DNA of 64,000 bases from Leishmania mexicana MHOM/GT/2001/U1103 (lineage: Eukaryota; Euglenozoa; Kinetoplastea; Trypanosomatida; Trypanosomatidae): assembly GCF_000234665.1 (NCBI RefSeq), contig NC_018324.1, positions 2,922,944 through 2,986,943 on the forward strand, given 5' to 3'. The stretch's first letter is position 1. The number at the start of each line of letters is the position of its first letter. A program made the translations under genes and the position numbers. Shown piece after piece: positions 56,266 to 64,000 of this stretch. The notes below the pieces were generated by a model. The model did no database searches. It was not told the DNA's origin and saw only the letters and a program-made list of their open reading frames with translations.

Positions 56266-59200
56266 ATGCCCACGTCATCGTTGCATCCCAGCTCCACGCA
56301 AGCGTTGTACTCCGCCGCGACGCACAGGCTCGCAGCGACAAGGGCACCGACCACCACGGGCCTCTGCTCCGCACATGCCAAAAATCGCCTCCCCACGACC
56401 TGCGCCATACCCAGCCGCCCAGTCGCGCGCTCGTCACAGGCGGCGAACGTGTCAGTCCACAGCGCGCAGCTGACCAGCGGCATCCGCGACTGGGGCTCAG
56501 GCGGCGGTACGCTCTTTCACCCAACGCGAGCACTGCGGGCCCTTACGCCAGTCACCGTGGCCCACTCCGACACGTTCGGCTCTTTTCGACAAGTCAACAG
56601 AGCAGCGGCGGGGACGTGGTGGCGCAGCTCCACCGAAACGGCCTTCCGTGTAAAGGGTGAAAGGCCTAGCAGAGTGAAGGATCCGTTTCAGGGAGTCTTT
56701 GTGCAAATGCAAGGCTGCACGGAGGTGGAGATGACGCGGCGAAGCCCCACTCCGCCGCCAGACTTCCCGCTGGACAGTCTACCCATCTACGAACCCCATG
56801 ACCAGAACGGGCCGCCGCGCACCAAAATCGGCTTTCACCTTCCCATGCGCTCGCTGCCGGCGTCTCTAGCGCTCGACTTCTTCTTTCCTGGTGCAAACTC
56901 TAACGACAGCCCGCAAGCAGCCAACGCCCCCAGCAGCAGCAGCAGTAGGACCTACAGCAGTGGGGGGTCTGCAAGCAGTGACCTTGGCGCGCGCTACGAA
57001 GAAGCCGATAGCGGTGCCGGGAGTGAACATCAGCAGCACACCTCGAGGCTCCACCGCGCGGCGCACGGTACGGAAGGACTCTCCGCTGCGGGCGCTGGCA
57101 GTGTCACTGGCGACACATCCACGGCGTTCTGCCGACTGTGTCGCGAAACCTTCGATAATGATGGAACACTACGGTCACACATTACAGTCGCAGACCGGGC
57201 GCGGCACGTCTCTCACCCGGTACGCGAGGTGGCGCTTGAAACGCTGACACTGCTGGCCGTGCGCGGGTACCCCATCGACAATATAATGACGGTGTGGGCC
57301 GACATCCTGTTCAACTGTCCACTGTTTCCGCGCATTCGCAGCATGACAGACCCGCGGTGGTCAATCGAGAAGCGGGCGGCTCAAATCGGCACTATCCTGC
57401 GGGCCTTAAAGAAGGTCGGAGTGCTTGATGTCGCCCTGGCGACGGCAGAGCCGACGGACACGGTGGGATCATGCAACTCGCACTACCGTCGGCGCCGCGT
57501 TGCCTTTGAACGACTGGAGTACATTGGAGACAACTGCTGGGGCAACAACATTTCGAATCGGATCCTGCTGTTGTACCCGGATCAGCAGTGGCTGTATAGC
57601 GAGCGCTGCAGCACGTTCACGCTGGTGCGTGACGCGTGCGAGATGAACGTCAACCTCGACTTTGTCTTCGACACACTGGAGCTGTGGCACCTCTTGTCGA
57701 CCACGGCACACTCACGACTAGGGAATGGGAAGGTGAAGGCCGACCTTGTAGAAGGTATCTTTGGGGAGCTACACCTGCACCTCTACGGTATGGTGCCTAA
57801 GCTGCAGGATGATGTGGAGTACGTGGAGACGAACGGCGCTAGAGAGGTGCAGCTGGTCGCACTCGTGGAGCACTGCCTGACAGAGCTGTACGACCTCATT
57901 GTGCTGAAGCATGCGCGTGACCTCGTCACACCGGCCATACCTCTCGCGAAGGAACTGGCAGCGAAGCGAATATGGGCGCGAACGCGCCCTTTTGTGCTAC
58001 CGCAGAAGCGTCCCAACACGGGCCGGGTTCGAACCAAGACTGCGATGGGCAACGGGGGGCCGCATGCGTCAGCCTTTCCATCTGCTGTTCCGACGGTCGG
58101 ACGTGCTGCCACCGCTGGGCACGCAGCATCCTTTCTGGCACCACGCACCGGAGCGGCGAACGCAAATGCGTCTGTGACTACGCTGGAGGACCTCTTCGAT
58201 GTGTCGCCTTCGTCCTTGCAGCAGCAACAGCAGCAGGAGCAGCAGCACGATATGTCCGCATGCGGGGCGGCGACTGGCGCCATCGAGTCGCGCGCTGACG
58301 GGCGTACGGAGATAGCCGTGGCAAGCAGCAGCGGTAAAGAGAGCAGGCATCACACGGAAGAGCGGGCCGAAGAAGCTACTGCAGTGGAAAAGGGGCGAGC
58401 CGGCGTGATGCCGATCTCTCCTTTATTCTCCACCCCCTTATCCCTCACGCTGTCGGCCTCCATCGGTTTAGGTAGCACGCGTGTCCTGCCGGCGTTGCCG
58501 CGCCTCTTTACCACTCCACACGTGTACCCCAAACACGTGCCCAACCCGCTGCGCCTCCTGCCGCTCTCGGCCATTCCAAGCATGACCTACTGCCACCACA
58601 CGCGCTCGGACGTTTTTGCGACGATGAAGATGAGTTACGAGCGCCTTGGTCTGCTTCATGAAGGTTCGAGCCGTATGCAGTATGTGGTAAGCCCTACTCC
58701 GGCGGCGTGGGCGGTGCTGATCGGCACACTTGTGCCGCAGCTCGTGGGATTCGCGCCGCTGCCTGTCACGCCGACCGGTGACACAAAAGGTGCATCGGCC
58801 GAAGCACGTCGCCTTTTAGCGTCCATGGATGAGGGCGGCCTGTATTGTCGGGATGCCTTCTACAATCTCGCAGTGTCGCCGTCCTCACCTGCTGCCACCT
58901 CGCGACCCCACGCAACGCCGTCGCCGATGAGCACTGCGTGGGCACTGCAGAATGCCGGCTTGCCCGCCCTCTCTGCCACACCGAGTAAGACAAGAGAGGA
59001 CGACCACGAGGTTTCCTCGAACAAAAACGGGCACAGCGGATGCACCTTCGCTCCCTCCCGCTACGTCTCGCCTGGTATTCGAGCGCCGCCGGCTGGCGTG
59101 GTGACAGACCGTAACCTCTGCCGCGGCGTTTTTGCCTTCCTGGCTGTCGGTGTGGCTGACGCCGTGGCAGAGGCTGAGCAACTCACGCGCACGGACACGG

Positions 59201-59418
59201 CGCCGGTCAGTGCCGCTACCCCGGCGGCCCCCACCACAGGTGCGCGGTCCTCTGGCGAGGGCCCGGCGCAGCACTGTACAGAAGGCAACTCACCTCAAGC
59301 GTCCGCGACTGCTTACGCGGAGCGGATGAAGGCGGCGTTGGACTACTGGCGCTGGCGCTCGCAGAAGTCCCTCCAGAGCTTCTCGGCCGCGTCCGGTGAG
59401 GCGTCACTGCCGCACTAG
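56266..59418 (+). CDS. Zinc-finger RNase III protein, RNA-editing endonuclease type (KREN/KREPB-like)
   Basis: 1050 residues. The N-terminus is Ser/Ala/Arg-rich with few acids and could target the mitochondrion. A U1-type zinc finger (C289, C292, H305, H314) is followed by an RNase III domain (about 330-550). ERLEYIGDN (415-423) is the signature, and the four metal-binding positions E418, D422, D493 and E496 all look present, with normal spacing (75 residues between the pairs). Zinc finger plus RNase III is the layout of kinetoplastid editosome proteins. Those with intact residues are the cleaving KREN proteins, and the KREPB group has lost them. This argues for an active gRNA-guided mRNA cleaver. 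The roughly 500-residue C-terminal part is Ala/Ser-rich with poly-Gln. Which KREN it is cannot be told. Confidence 0.82.
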   Translation: MPTSSLHPSSTQALYSAATHRLAATRAPTTTGLCSAHAKNRLPTTCAIPSRPVARSSQAANVSVHSAQLTSGIRDWGSGGGTLFHPTRALRALTPVTVAHSDTFGSFRQVNRAAAGTWWRSSTETAFRVKGERPSRVKDPFQGVFVQMQGCTEVEMTRRSPTPPPDFPLDSLPIYEPHDQNGPPRTKIGFHLPMRSLPASLALDFFFPGANSNDSPQAANAPSSSSSRTYSSGGSASSDLGARYEEADSGAGSEHQQHTSRLHRAAHGTEGLSAAGAGSVTGDTSTAFCRLCRETFDNDGTLRSHITVADRARHVSHPVREVALETLTLLAVRGYPIDNIMTVWADILFNCPLFPRIRSMTDPRWSIEKRAAQIGTILRALKKVGVLDVALATAEPTDTVGSCNSHYRRRRVAFERLEYIGDNCWGNNISNRILLLYPDQQWLYSERCSTFTLVRDACEMNVNLDFVFDTLELWHLLSTTAHSRLGNGKVKADLVEGIFGELHLHLYGMVPKLQDDVEYVETNGAREVQLVALVEHCLTELYDLIVLKHARDLVTPAIPLAKELAAKRIWARTRPFVLPQKRPNTGRVRTKTAMGNGGPHASAFPSAVPTVGRAATAGHAASFLAPRTGAANANASVTTLEDLFDVSPSSLQQQQQQEQQHDMSACGAATGAIESRADGRTEIAVASSSGKESRHHTEERAEEATAVEKGRAGVMPISPLFSTPLSLTLSASIGLGSTRVLPALPRLFTTPHVYPKHVPNPLRLLPLSAIPSMTYCHHTRSDVFATMKMSYERLGLLHEGSSRMQYVVSPTPAAWAVLIGTLVPQLVGFAPLPVTPTGDTKGASAEARRLLASMDEGGLYCRDAFYNLAVSPSSPAATSRPHATPSPMSTAWALQNAGLPALSATPSKTREDDHEVSSNKNGHSGCTFAPSRYVSPGIRAPPAGVVTDRNLCRGVFAFLAVGVADAVAEAEQLTRTDTAPVSAATPAAPTTGARSSGEGPAQHCTEGNSPQASATAYAERMKAALDYWRWRSQKSLQSFSAASGEASLPH

Positions 59419-60349
59419 TTTCGTTGCCCGTTTGTTTTCTTTCGCTCGACTCTCCAACTCAGCTGGAGGTAAGAGTGAGGACCCTGCGAGAGAGAGAGAG
59501 ACTGAGCTCGTTCGGTCCCCGTCGTCGCCTTGGCGTTGTTTGGTTACTGTTGGTTGTCACAGAGTTTTCCATCGTGTTGTTTTAGAGGCGCCGCCCTCTC
59601 ACGATATCGCCACCACCGCTCAGCACCACCACGATCTACATGTATCCACTAGCCCGCGCATCCCCCCCCCTCGCCACCACACCGTTCCTTCTCATTCTTT
59701 TGAGACTGGTGCGGTAGCTATTGGCCCCGGGGAGGCGGTGGGGGTGCCGTGATTCTTCAGTGCACCACAACTCTAGTGGTGGTTGTATGTATGTATGTAT
59801 GTGTGTGTGTGTGTGTGTTACCATGATCCTTGGAGCCGCAGCACCTGGCGGGTGCGCTCTCCTACTGTGATTATGTAGCGCTCTGTACGCCCTGTGCGTG
59901 TGCATGCGTGTTCTTGTTCCATGTCCTTGTACTCGGCGGAAGGAGGAGACGAAGCGAAACGGATAAAAAAGGGCCACAATGCACAGCTGACCCTTCCTTG
60001 TGCCATCACCCCCCCCCCTCCCCCCTCCGATAAACTCCCTGACGACTCTGTGATGAGCTCTCTTCCTCCCCACCAGCACCACTACCACTCGTCTCAGCCT
60101 CTCCCGTCTGTGATGTAGGCAGCGCGGGAGAGGCACCTCACCGGCACGTACGCCGCCGCTCATCTCGTCCCTCTGCCTCCCATCATCTCCGCATCTCCCT
60201 TCTCCTCTTCCCCGCAACGCCTTCCATCTCAACGCCAATGTAAGGAGCACGCCCTCCGACGAGCGTGGACAACGTTTGCTCACTGAGACCCCGACAACGC
60301 GCAGAGCAACACGCAAGAGCAACAGGTTCCAGAGCAAGCAGGCACACCG
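59419..60349 (+). other. Spacer between RNase III gene and unknown gene
   Basis: 930 bases, no gene seen. (TGTA)n and (GT)n at 59785-59818, a C run near 60010, and a CT-rich tract at about 60178-60232 that probably serves as the polypyrimidine tract for the next gene. Confidence 0.55.
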
Positions 60350-61159
60350 ATGCCGCCGTCCGGAAAGGCGGGCTCATCAGCAGCGGAGCAGGTGGTCGAT
60401 GTGGACCCGCTTCTCGTGTACTTCACCTTCTCCCGCATCCGGCCTCGCTTCTCTTGCGGGCGCACAATCGAAAGCACGCTGAAGCAATTTCGTGATGGCG
60501 AGCTGCACCCGCGCGACCTCCCCCTCCTCTCCGTGCTAACTGACGGCGAGAACTGCTACAGTCAAAACAACCGACGGCTGTACGTGTACAAGCAGCTGAA
60601 GCGTGAAGGCTTGCTTGACACACTGCCGGTGCGGCTGCGCCCTCTGCCGCAGACGAAGCGGATGCACAGCAAGTACTCACCGAAGACCTGCGCTCTGAAT
60701 GCAACGCTTATGCGCGACACAGCGAACAGGGATGGCGTCAAAGACGCGAGCGAGACAGCGGCGGACAGCAGCGACGCGTCCGATATCGAGGGTAGTCACA
60801 ACAACCATGACGACGAGCTCCGCAGCGGCAACCGCCCAGCTCCCTCGTCAAGCTCTCCGTCACGGTCGGCAAGCTGCGCCGTGGCGCCAGTCCTTGAAAG
60901 GGAGGTGGTGGAGGGCGAAGACTTAAGCAAAGCATCAACAAGGGCGAATAAGAAGGAACAGCAGCAGCAGCAGCATGGCTTCACTCTGTCACAGCAGCCG
61001 TCGAACGCCAACCGGGGCGAAAAGGCGTCACAGCGTCCAGGAAAACGCAAGGGGGCTGTTGTAGTTCGATTACCGAGCACCAGTAGCAGCGACAGAGGTG
61101 GTAACAGTGGCACGAGTGCCTTGGAAGCAGAGCTGCGCAAACTTGGCCTGCACACGTAA
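60350..61159 (+). CDS. Unknown protein with a conserved-looking N-terminal block
   Basis: 269 residues. Residues about 18-105 look folded and hold patterns that I know from uncharacterised proteins of plants and protists: LVYFTFSRIRPRFSCGRTI, then ESTLKQFRDGE, DLPLLSVLTDGENCYSQNN and NNRRLYVYKQLKREG. The pattern is 'F..SrIrp.FS.cGr', a short linker, then 'NNRRLyvf+'. The function is unknown. Residues 130-269 are low-complexity (Ser, Gln, Ala, Lys) with poly-Gln near 203. No signal peptide or membrane helix. The start ATG is the first in frame. Confidence 0.75.
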   Translation: MPPSGKAGSSAAEQVVDVDPLLVYFTFSRIRPRFSCGRTIESTLKQFRDGELHPRDLPLLSVLTDGENCYSQNNRRLYVYKQLKREGLLDTLPVRLRPLPQTKRMHSKYSPKTCALNATLMRDTANRDGVKDASETAADSSDASDIEGSHNNHDDELRSGNRPAPSSSSPSRSASCAVAPVLEREVVEGEDLSKASTRANKKEQQQQQHGFTLSQQPSNANRGEKASQRPGKRKGAVVVRLPSTSSSDRGGNSGTSALEAELRKLGLHT

Positions 61160-62119
61160 TCAAGTGGGCCCGTCTCTCTTCTCCGCCCCTTCCATCCTCC
61201 TCGCTCTCTCTCCCTCGCTCATGCGAGCGTGGATGTACGGGTTGCTCTTCTGTGGCTTACCGACGCCGCTACCTGTTGTTTTCGCTCTTTTGGTTTCTCC
61301 CTTGCTTTCATCTGCGCCCGCACATGGCACACCTTTCACACGCCACCAGAGGACGGGGGCGGGGCTCACGCTCTCCTTCTCCTTTGCTGGTCTTCTTCGG
61401 AAAAATGGCGTGGAGAGGTGCAGAAAGGCCGCGCAGCTTGCCAGGCGCGCAAAAGCGGGGCGGAACTTCCTGTGAAGCGGAGTGAGCATCTTCATGTTGA
61501 GCTTTTAGTCAGCGCTGCTCGGCGAGTTGGCGTGAGCGAAAAGGGGAGGGGCATCGCCTCATCGGGCTCAACCGCCACGCACGTGAGCCGGCGTTGCCGT
61601 GAGGTGAGGAGTGCGGACAGAAGTGTAAGGGGAACGCGGCGCCCGCGCGTGGGAAAGAAAGACGAGGAGATGATGTCGTGGGTGGAGCATGCGTGGCGAG
61701 TGCTGGCCTTCCTTCCCATCTCATCTCTTTTGGCCCCTCAGCCTTCCGCTGTCGCTTTGTGGGCTTTTCATTGTTGGTCGTTTTCCATGTTTTTTGGGGG
61801 AAGTGGGATGGAGACTTCGTCTTACCCTGGCCTCTTCCTCCCCCTCGACTCGGCTCGACGCGCTGCGGACGTATCGGCACACGCACACATCACATCACAT
61901 GACATCACACACGCACACACACATGTGCACTCGTTGCCTCCTCATACCTCCCCTCCTCTCCCCTCCCCCTTCTTCTTCTCGCCCCTCACGCTTGTCCCGT
62001 GTTATTTTGGGATGTGTCTGGGGGCTCCCTTAGGAACACCCACAGAACGGAAACCGGATCGAGCATCACATCGCGTGTGGCAGATACAAGGGACCACCGG
62101 CACACGCGCGCCTACAAGC
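61160..62119 (+). other. Spacer before the AATF/Bfr2 gene
   Basis: 960 bases. The downstream frame is open through it from a GTG, but the encoded text is spacer-like. A CT-rich tract at about 61937-61986 and an AG at 62032-62033 form a plausible splice site. Confidence 0.55.
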
Positions 62120-63919
62120 ATGCCGCGCTTTAATGGGTCCAGTGGACGAGAGAGCATCGTCTCGCTGAAGCAACGGAAAAAGTCGTTGTCTGAGACAGTC
62201 AATGAACAGCTGACTCGATCCGCCTTCGGCGGTGGTGGTGAAGGAGGTGCGTATCACGACGACGACGAATATGCGGACGGCGGTTTCGCGGAGGACTACG
62301 AGTACGACGATTTCGACTCGAATGGATTCGACGACGACGATGACGCAGAACGGGGCAGCCGTGGGCAGACCGCAGCATCTGCCGCCAAGAAGCCGAGGAA
62401 GGGTGCCGCAAAGAAACTGCCGTCCTCGGCGTCTTCGTCGCGGCTGCGTCACCGTGGCCCACTCGATGCTAGCCTTAGCGAGGGAAAGTACGCCGCGACG
62501 CCAGTGAACGTCGAGGCCGCAATGGACGACATCTTTGGCACACTCGACATGGAAGACATGGATGTCGAAGGTGAAGAGTTTTATGACGGCGATGATATGG
62601 ATGCCGAGGAGGAGGAGCAGGGGTACGGCGAGGATGACGACAGCAAGGAGCGCGGTGGACGCGGTGTGGCGTCGAGGAGCGGCGCTGGCAGTCGCAAGCG
62701 CCGCCGTGCGAAGGACCTGACGGAGGAGGAGTACACAGCGTGGCTGGAGAACAAGAGCAGCAAGCAGAAGAAGGCGGGGCAGCTGCGGCGGCCAATCTCG
62801 TTTGGCAGTGGCGATACAGACGTCGGCGATGCTGTGCTGAACAGCGAGGAGGCCGATATCCTCCGTCAGCTCAGCGAGCTCCGACAGACGCAGATGCGTC
62901 TCGTCCCCGGTGGAGATGCGGCGAGCGCTGGCATCTCTAGCGTCGCCCCCGAGGCGGCCTCCGCGCAAACCGATGCGAAGCAGACCCGCGACGTGGTACA
63001 GCACCTCATCATGGTCTACGGCCAGCTGCTGCGTCTGCGCGTGTTGCTCCAGCCGGCGGTCACCAAATCCATCAGCATGCCGCAGTACTACGCCCGCTCG
63101 CTTTTTGTAGATGGCGATGCAGAAGTCGATGACGCCGCGGCGGCGGCCTCCAACGGAAACGGGGCAGCGGAGGTGCAGGAAATGCGTGAGGGCGTGTCTA
63201 AGCACTACGCGGAGCTGCAGGATGACGTGGAGCAAGTTCTTGCTACCCTGTACGCCGCAGCGACCGGCAGCGGACGCGATGACCGCAGCAACGATGTGCA
63301 CATGTCCTCCTCGGCAAGGAAGTCGAAGAAGGCGAAGACGGAAGGCGACCTGTCGGTTCCAATGTATCGCGAGGTGGAGCGCTATCATGAGCGGGTGCTG
63401 CGGCACGCTGACACGTGCCTCGACTACTGGGGCAGCAAGCTGGTGCAGGCGAACAGCGCGAAGCTCAAAACAATCGCGCAGCCACTACCGCAGCAGATCG
63501 CCGCCATCCTGTCCGCCAAGTCGCGCTTGCGCTCCAAGGTACAGAAGAACCGCTCGCACATTGCCATTATGGCCCACCCCGAGCACGTGCGGGCAGAAAC
63601 ATCGGCGGACATAAAGGCTCAGCGTGCGCTGCACATCGCCGAGGGAGACGTCGACGACGAGATCTATGATGACGCCGACTTTCTGCGGGAACTGGTACGC
63701 CGCGGCGGTGCGGTGGCGAGTCAACTGGAGAAGAAGGTGAAGGAGATGCAAACGGCGCTACTGCCGTCCCGCGAGGGTGCGCGCAAAGGCTTTCACCGGA
63801 TGACGAAGGGCAAGGCCGTCAACTACGAGCCACGACCAAAGCTGGTCGCCTTTATGATGCCCGAGCCCCTGGACAATGCCCAGCGCAACGACGTCGTTGT
63901 GAAGAATTTATTTCAGTAA
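62120..63919 (+). CDS. BFR2: AATF/Che-1/Bfr2 ribosome-biogenesis protein
   Basis: 599 residues from the ATG at 62120. Bfr2/AATF is a nucleolar factor of early 40S assembly (SSU processome side). The acidic Asp/Glu/Tyr region (about 35-185) is typical. The AATF core includes EVERYHERVLRHADTCLDYW (about 417-436). The C-terminal TRAUB-type region shows YDDADFLRELVRRGG (about 515-529) and MTKGKAVNYEPRPKLVAFMM (about 558-577), matching the family's D.DFY..LLr.li and SKGRk.RY.v..KL.nFM. The frame extends upstream to a GTG at 61229, but the extra 297 residues are spacer. Together with the DEAD-box gene it is one of two ribosome-assembly genes here, and they are not adjacent. Confidence 0.9.
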   Translation: MPRFNGSSGRESIVSLKQRKKSLSETVNEQLTRSAFGGGGEGGAYHDDDEYADGGFAEDYEYDDFDSNGFDDDDDAERGSRGQTAASAAKKPRKGAAKKLPSSASSSRLRHRGPLDASLSEGKYAATPVNVEAAMDDIFGTLDMEDMDVEGEEFYDGDDMDAEEEEQGYGEDDDSKERGGRGVASRSGAGSRKRRRAKDLTEEEYTAWLENKSSKQKKAGQLRRPISFGSGDTDVGDAVLNSEEADILRQLSELRQTQMRLVPGGDAASAGISSVAPEAASAQTDAKQTRDVVQHLIMVYGQLLRLRVLLQPAVTKSISMPQYYARSLFVDGDAEVDDAAAAASNGNGAAEVQEMREGVSKHYAELQDDVEQVLATLYAAATGSGRDDRSNDVHMSSSARKSKKAKTEGDLSVPMYREVERYHERVLRHADTCLDYWGSKLVQANSAKLKTIAQPLPQQIAAILSAKSRLRSKVQKNRSHIAIMAHPEHVRAETSADIKAQRALHIAEGDVDDEIYDDADFLRELVRRGGAVASQLEKKVKEMQTALLPSREGARKGFHRMTKGKAVNYEPRPKLVAFMMPEPLDNAQRNDVVVKNLFQ

Positions 63920-64000
63920 CGTGGGATGCGACGCGCGCACCCACAAGCCAGCGTCGCGTGAAACGGCCGGCCGGCAGTGCAATGCAGTGCACGCGGCTCC

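Noticed and set aside
61229..62119. N-terminal extension of the AATF/Bfr2 frame
   Set aside because: It starts with GTG, spans a pyrimidine tract and a probable splice acceptor, and has no family similarity.
62066..63406. 446-residue frame on the minus strand
   Set aside because: A shadow of the AATF/Bfr2 gene, rich in His/Leu/Val, with no domain.
1..64000. CRISPR array, bacterial operon or strand-switch region
   Set aside because: No regularly spaced direct repeats, no prokaryotic signals, and all accepted genes share one strand.

Overview
The window looks like nuclear DNA of a Leishmania-type kinetoplastid (Leishmaniinae). All 15 genes I accept lie on the + strand, have no introns and are GC-rich. 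They are separated by long untranslated spacers full of pyrimidine tracts, (GT)n and (AT)n runs, and AG dinucleotides that suit trans-splicing. This is the layout of one polycistronic unit. Gene content (an editosome-type RNase III protein, huge low-complexity kinases) and degenerate ingi/L1Tc-related retroposons (DIRE type) fit. The species cannot be fixed from the sequence. The run of exactly 100 N at 7579-7678 marks a draft-assembly gap.

Layout. 1-1369: 3' part of a Gln/Pro/Ala-rich protein, cut by the window edge. 1370-3899: repeat-rich 3' spacer. 3900-7370: a sense-oriented dead non-LTR retroposon. 10409-22375: a 3988-residue kinase. 23670-28634: a Misato/DML1-like tubulin-related protein, then a tubulin tyrosine ligase-like enzyme. 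29170-30246: a coiled-coil protein with two DM14-like repeats. 30247-33517: a long spacer holding an antisense reverse-transcriptase relic. 33518-35734: NSF. 36904-37914: a GRAM-like protein. 38696-46196: a 4'-phosphopantetheinyl transferase, an SCO1-type copper chaperone and a giant TruD-family protein. These last three start with visibly lower third-position GC and point to the mitochondrion. 47485-48525: unknown. 49537-51858: a DEAD-box helicase. 52889-55345: two adjacent Elf1-like zinc-ribbon genes. 56266-59418: a U1-type zinc finger plus RNase III protein of the RNA-editing endonuclease type. 60350-61159: a conserved-looking unknown. 62120-63919: AATF/Bfr2.

The genes do not form a pathway, as expected for kinetoplastid gene clusters. 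Some themes do recur: mitochondrial biogenesis (PPTase, SCO1, possibly TruD-like, RNase III), ribosome assembly (DEAD-box, AATF/Bfr2), tubulin biology (Misato, TTLL) and Pol II elongation (two Elf1 paralogues).

The most unusual objects are: (i) the giant kinase, which joins two cyclic-nucleotide-binding-like folds, PAS, a degenerate histidine-kinase core, a receiver-like domain with its key residues and an STE-like Ser/Thr kinase; (ii) a perfect 23-bp hairpin just upstream of a probable splice acceptor at 48.8 kb; (iii) the antisense retroposon relic; (iv) the TruD-like protein with an eroded catalytic motif; and (v) the tandem Elf1-like genes.
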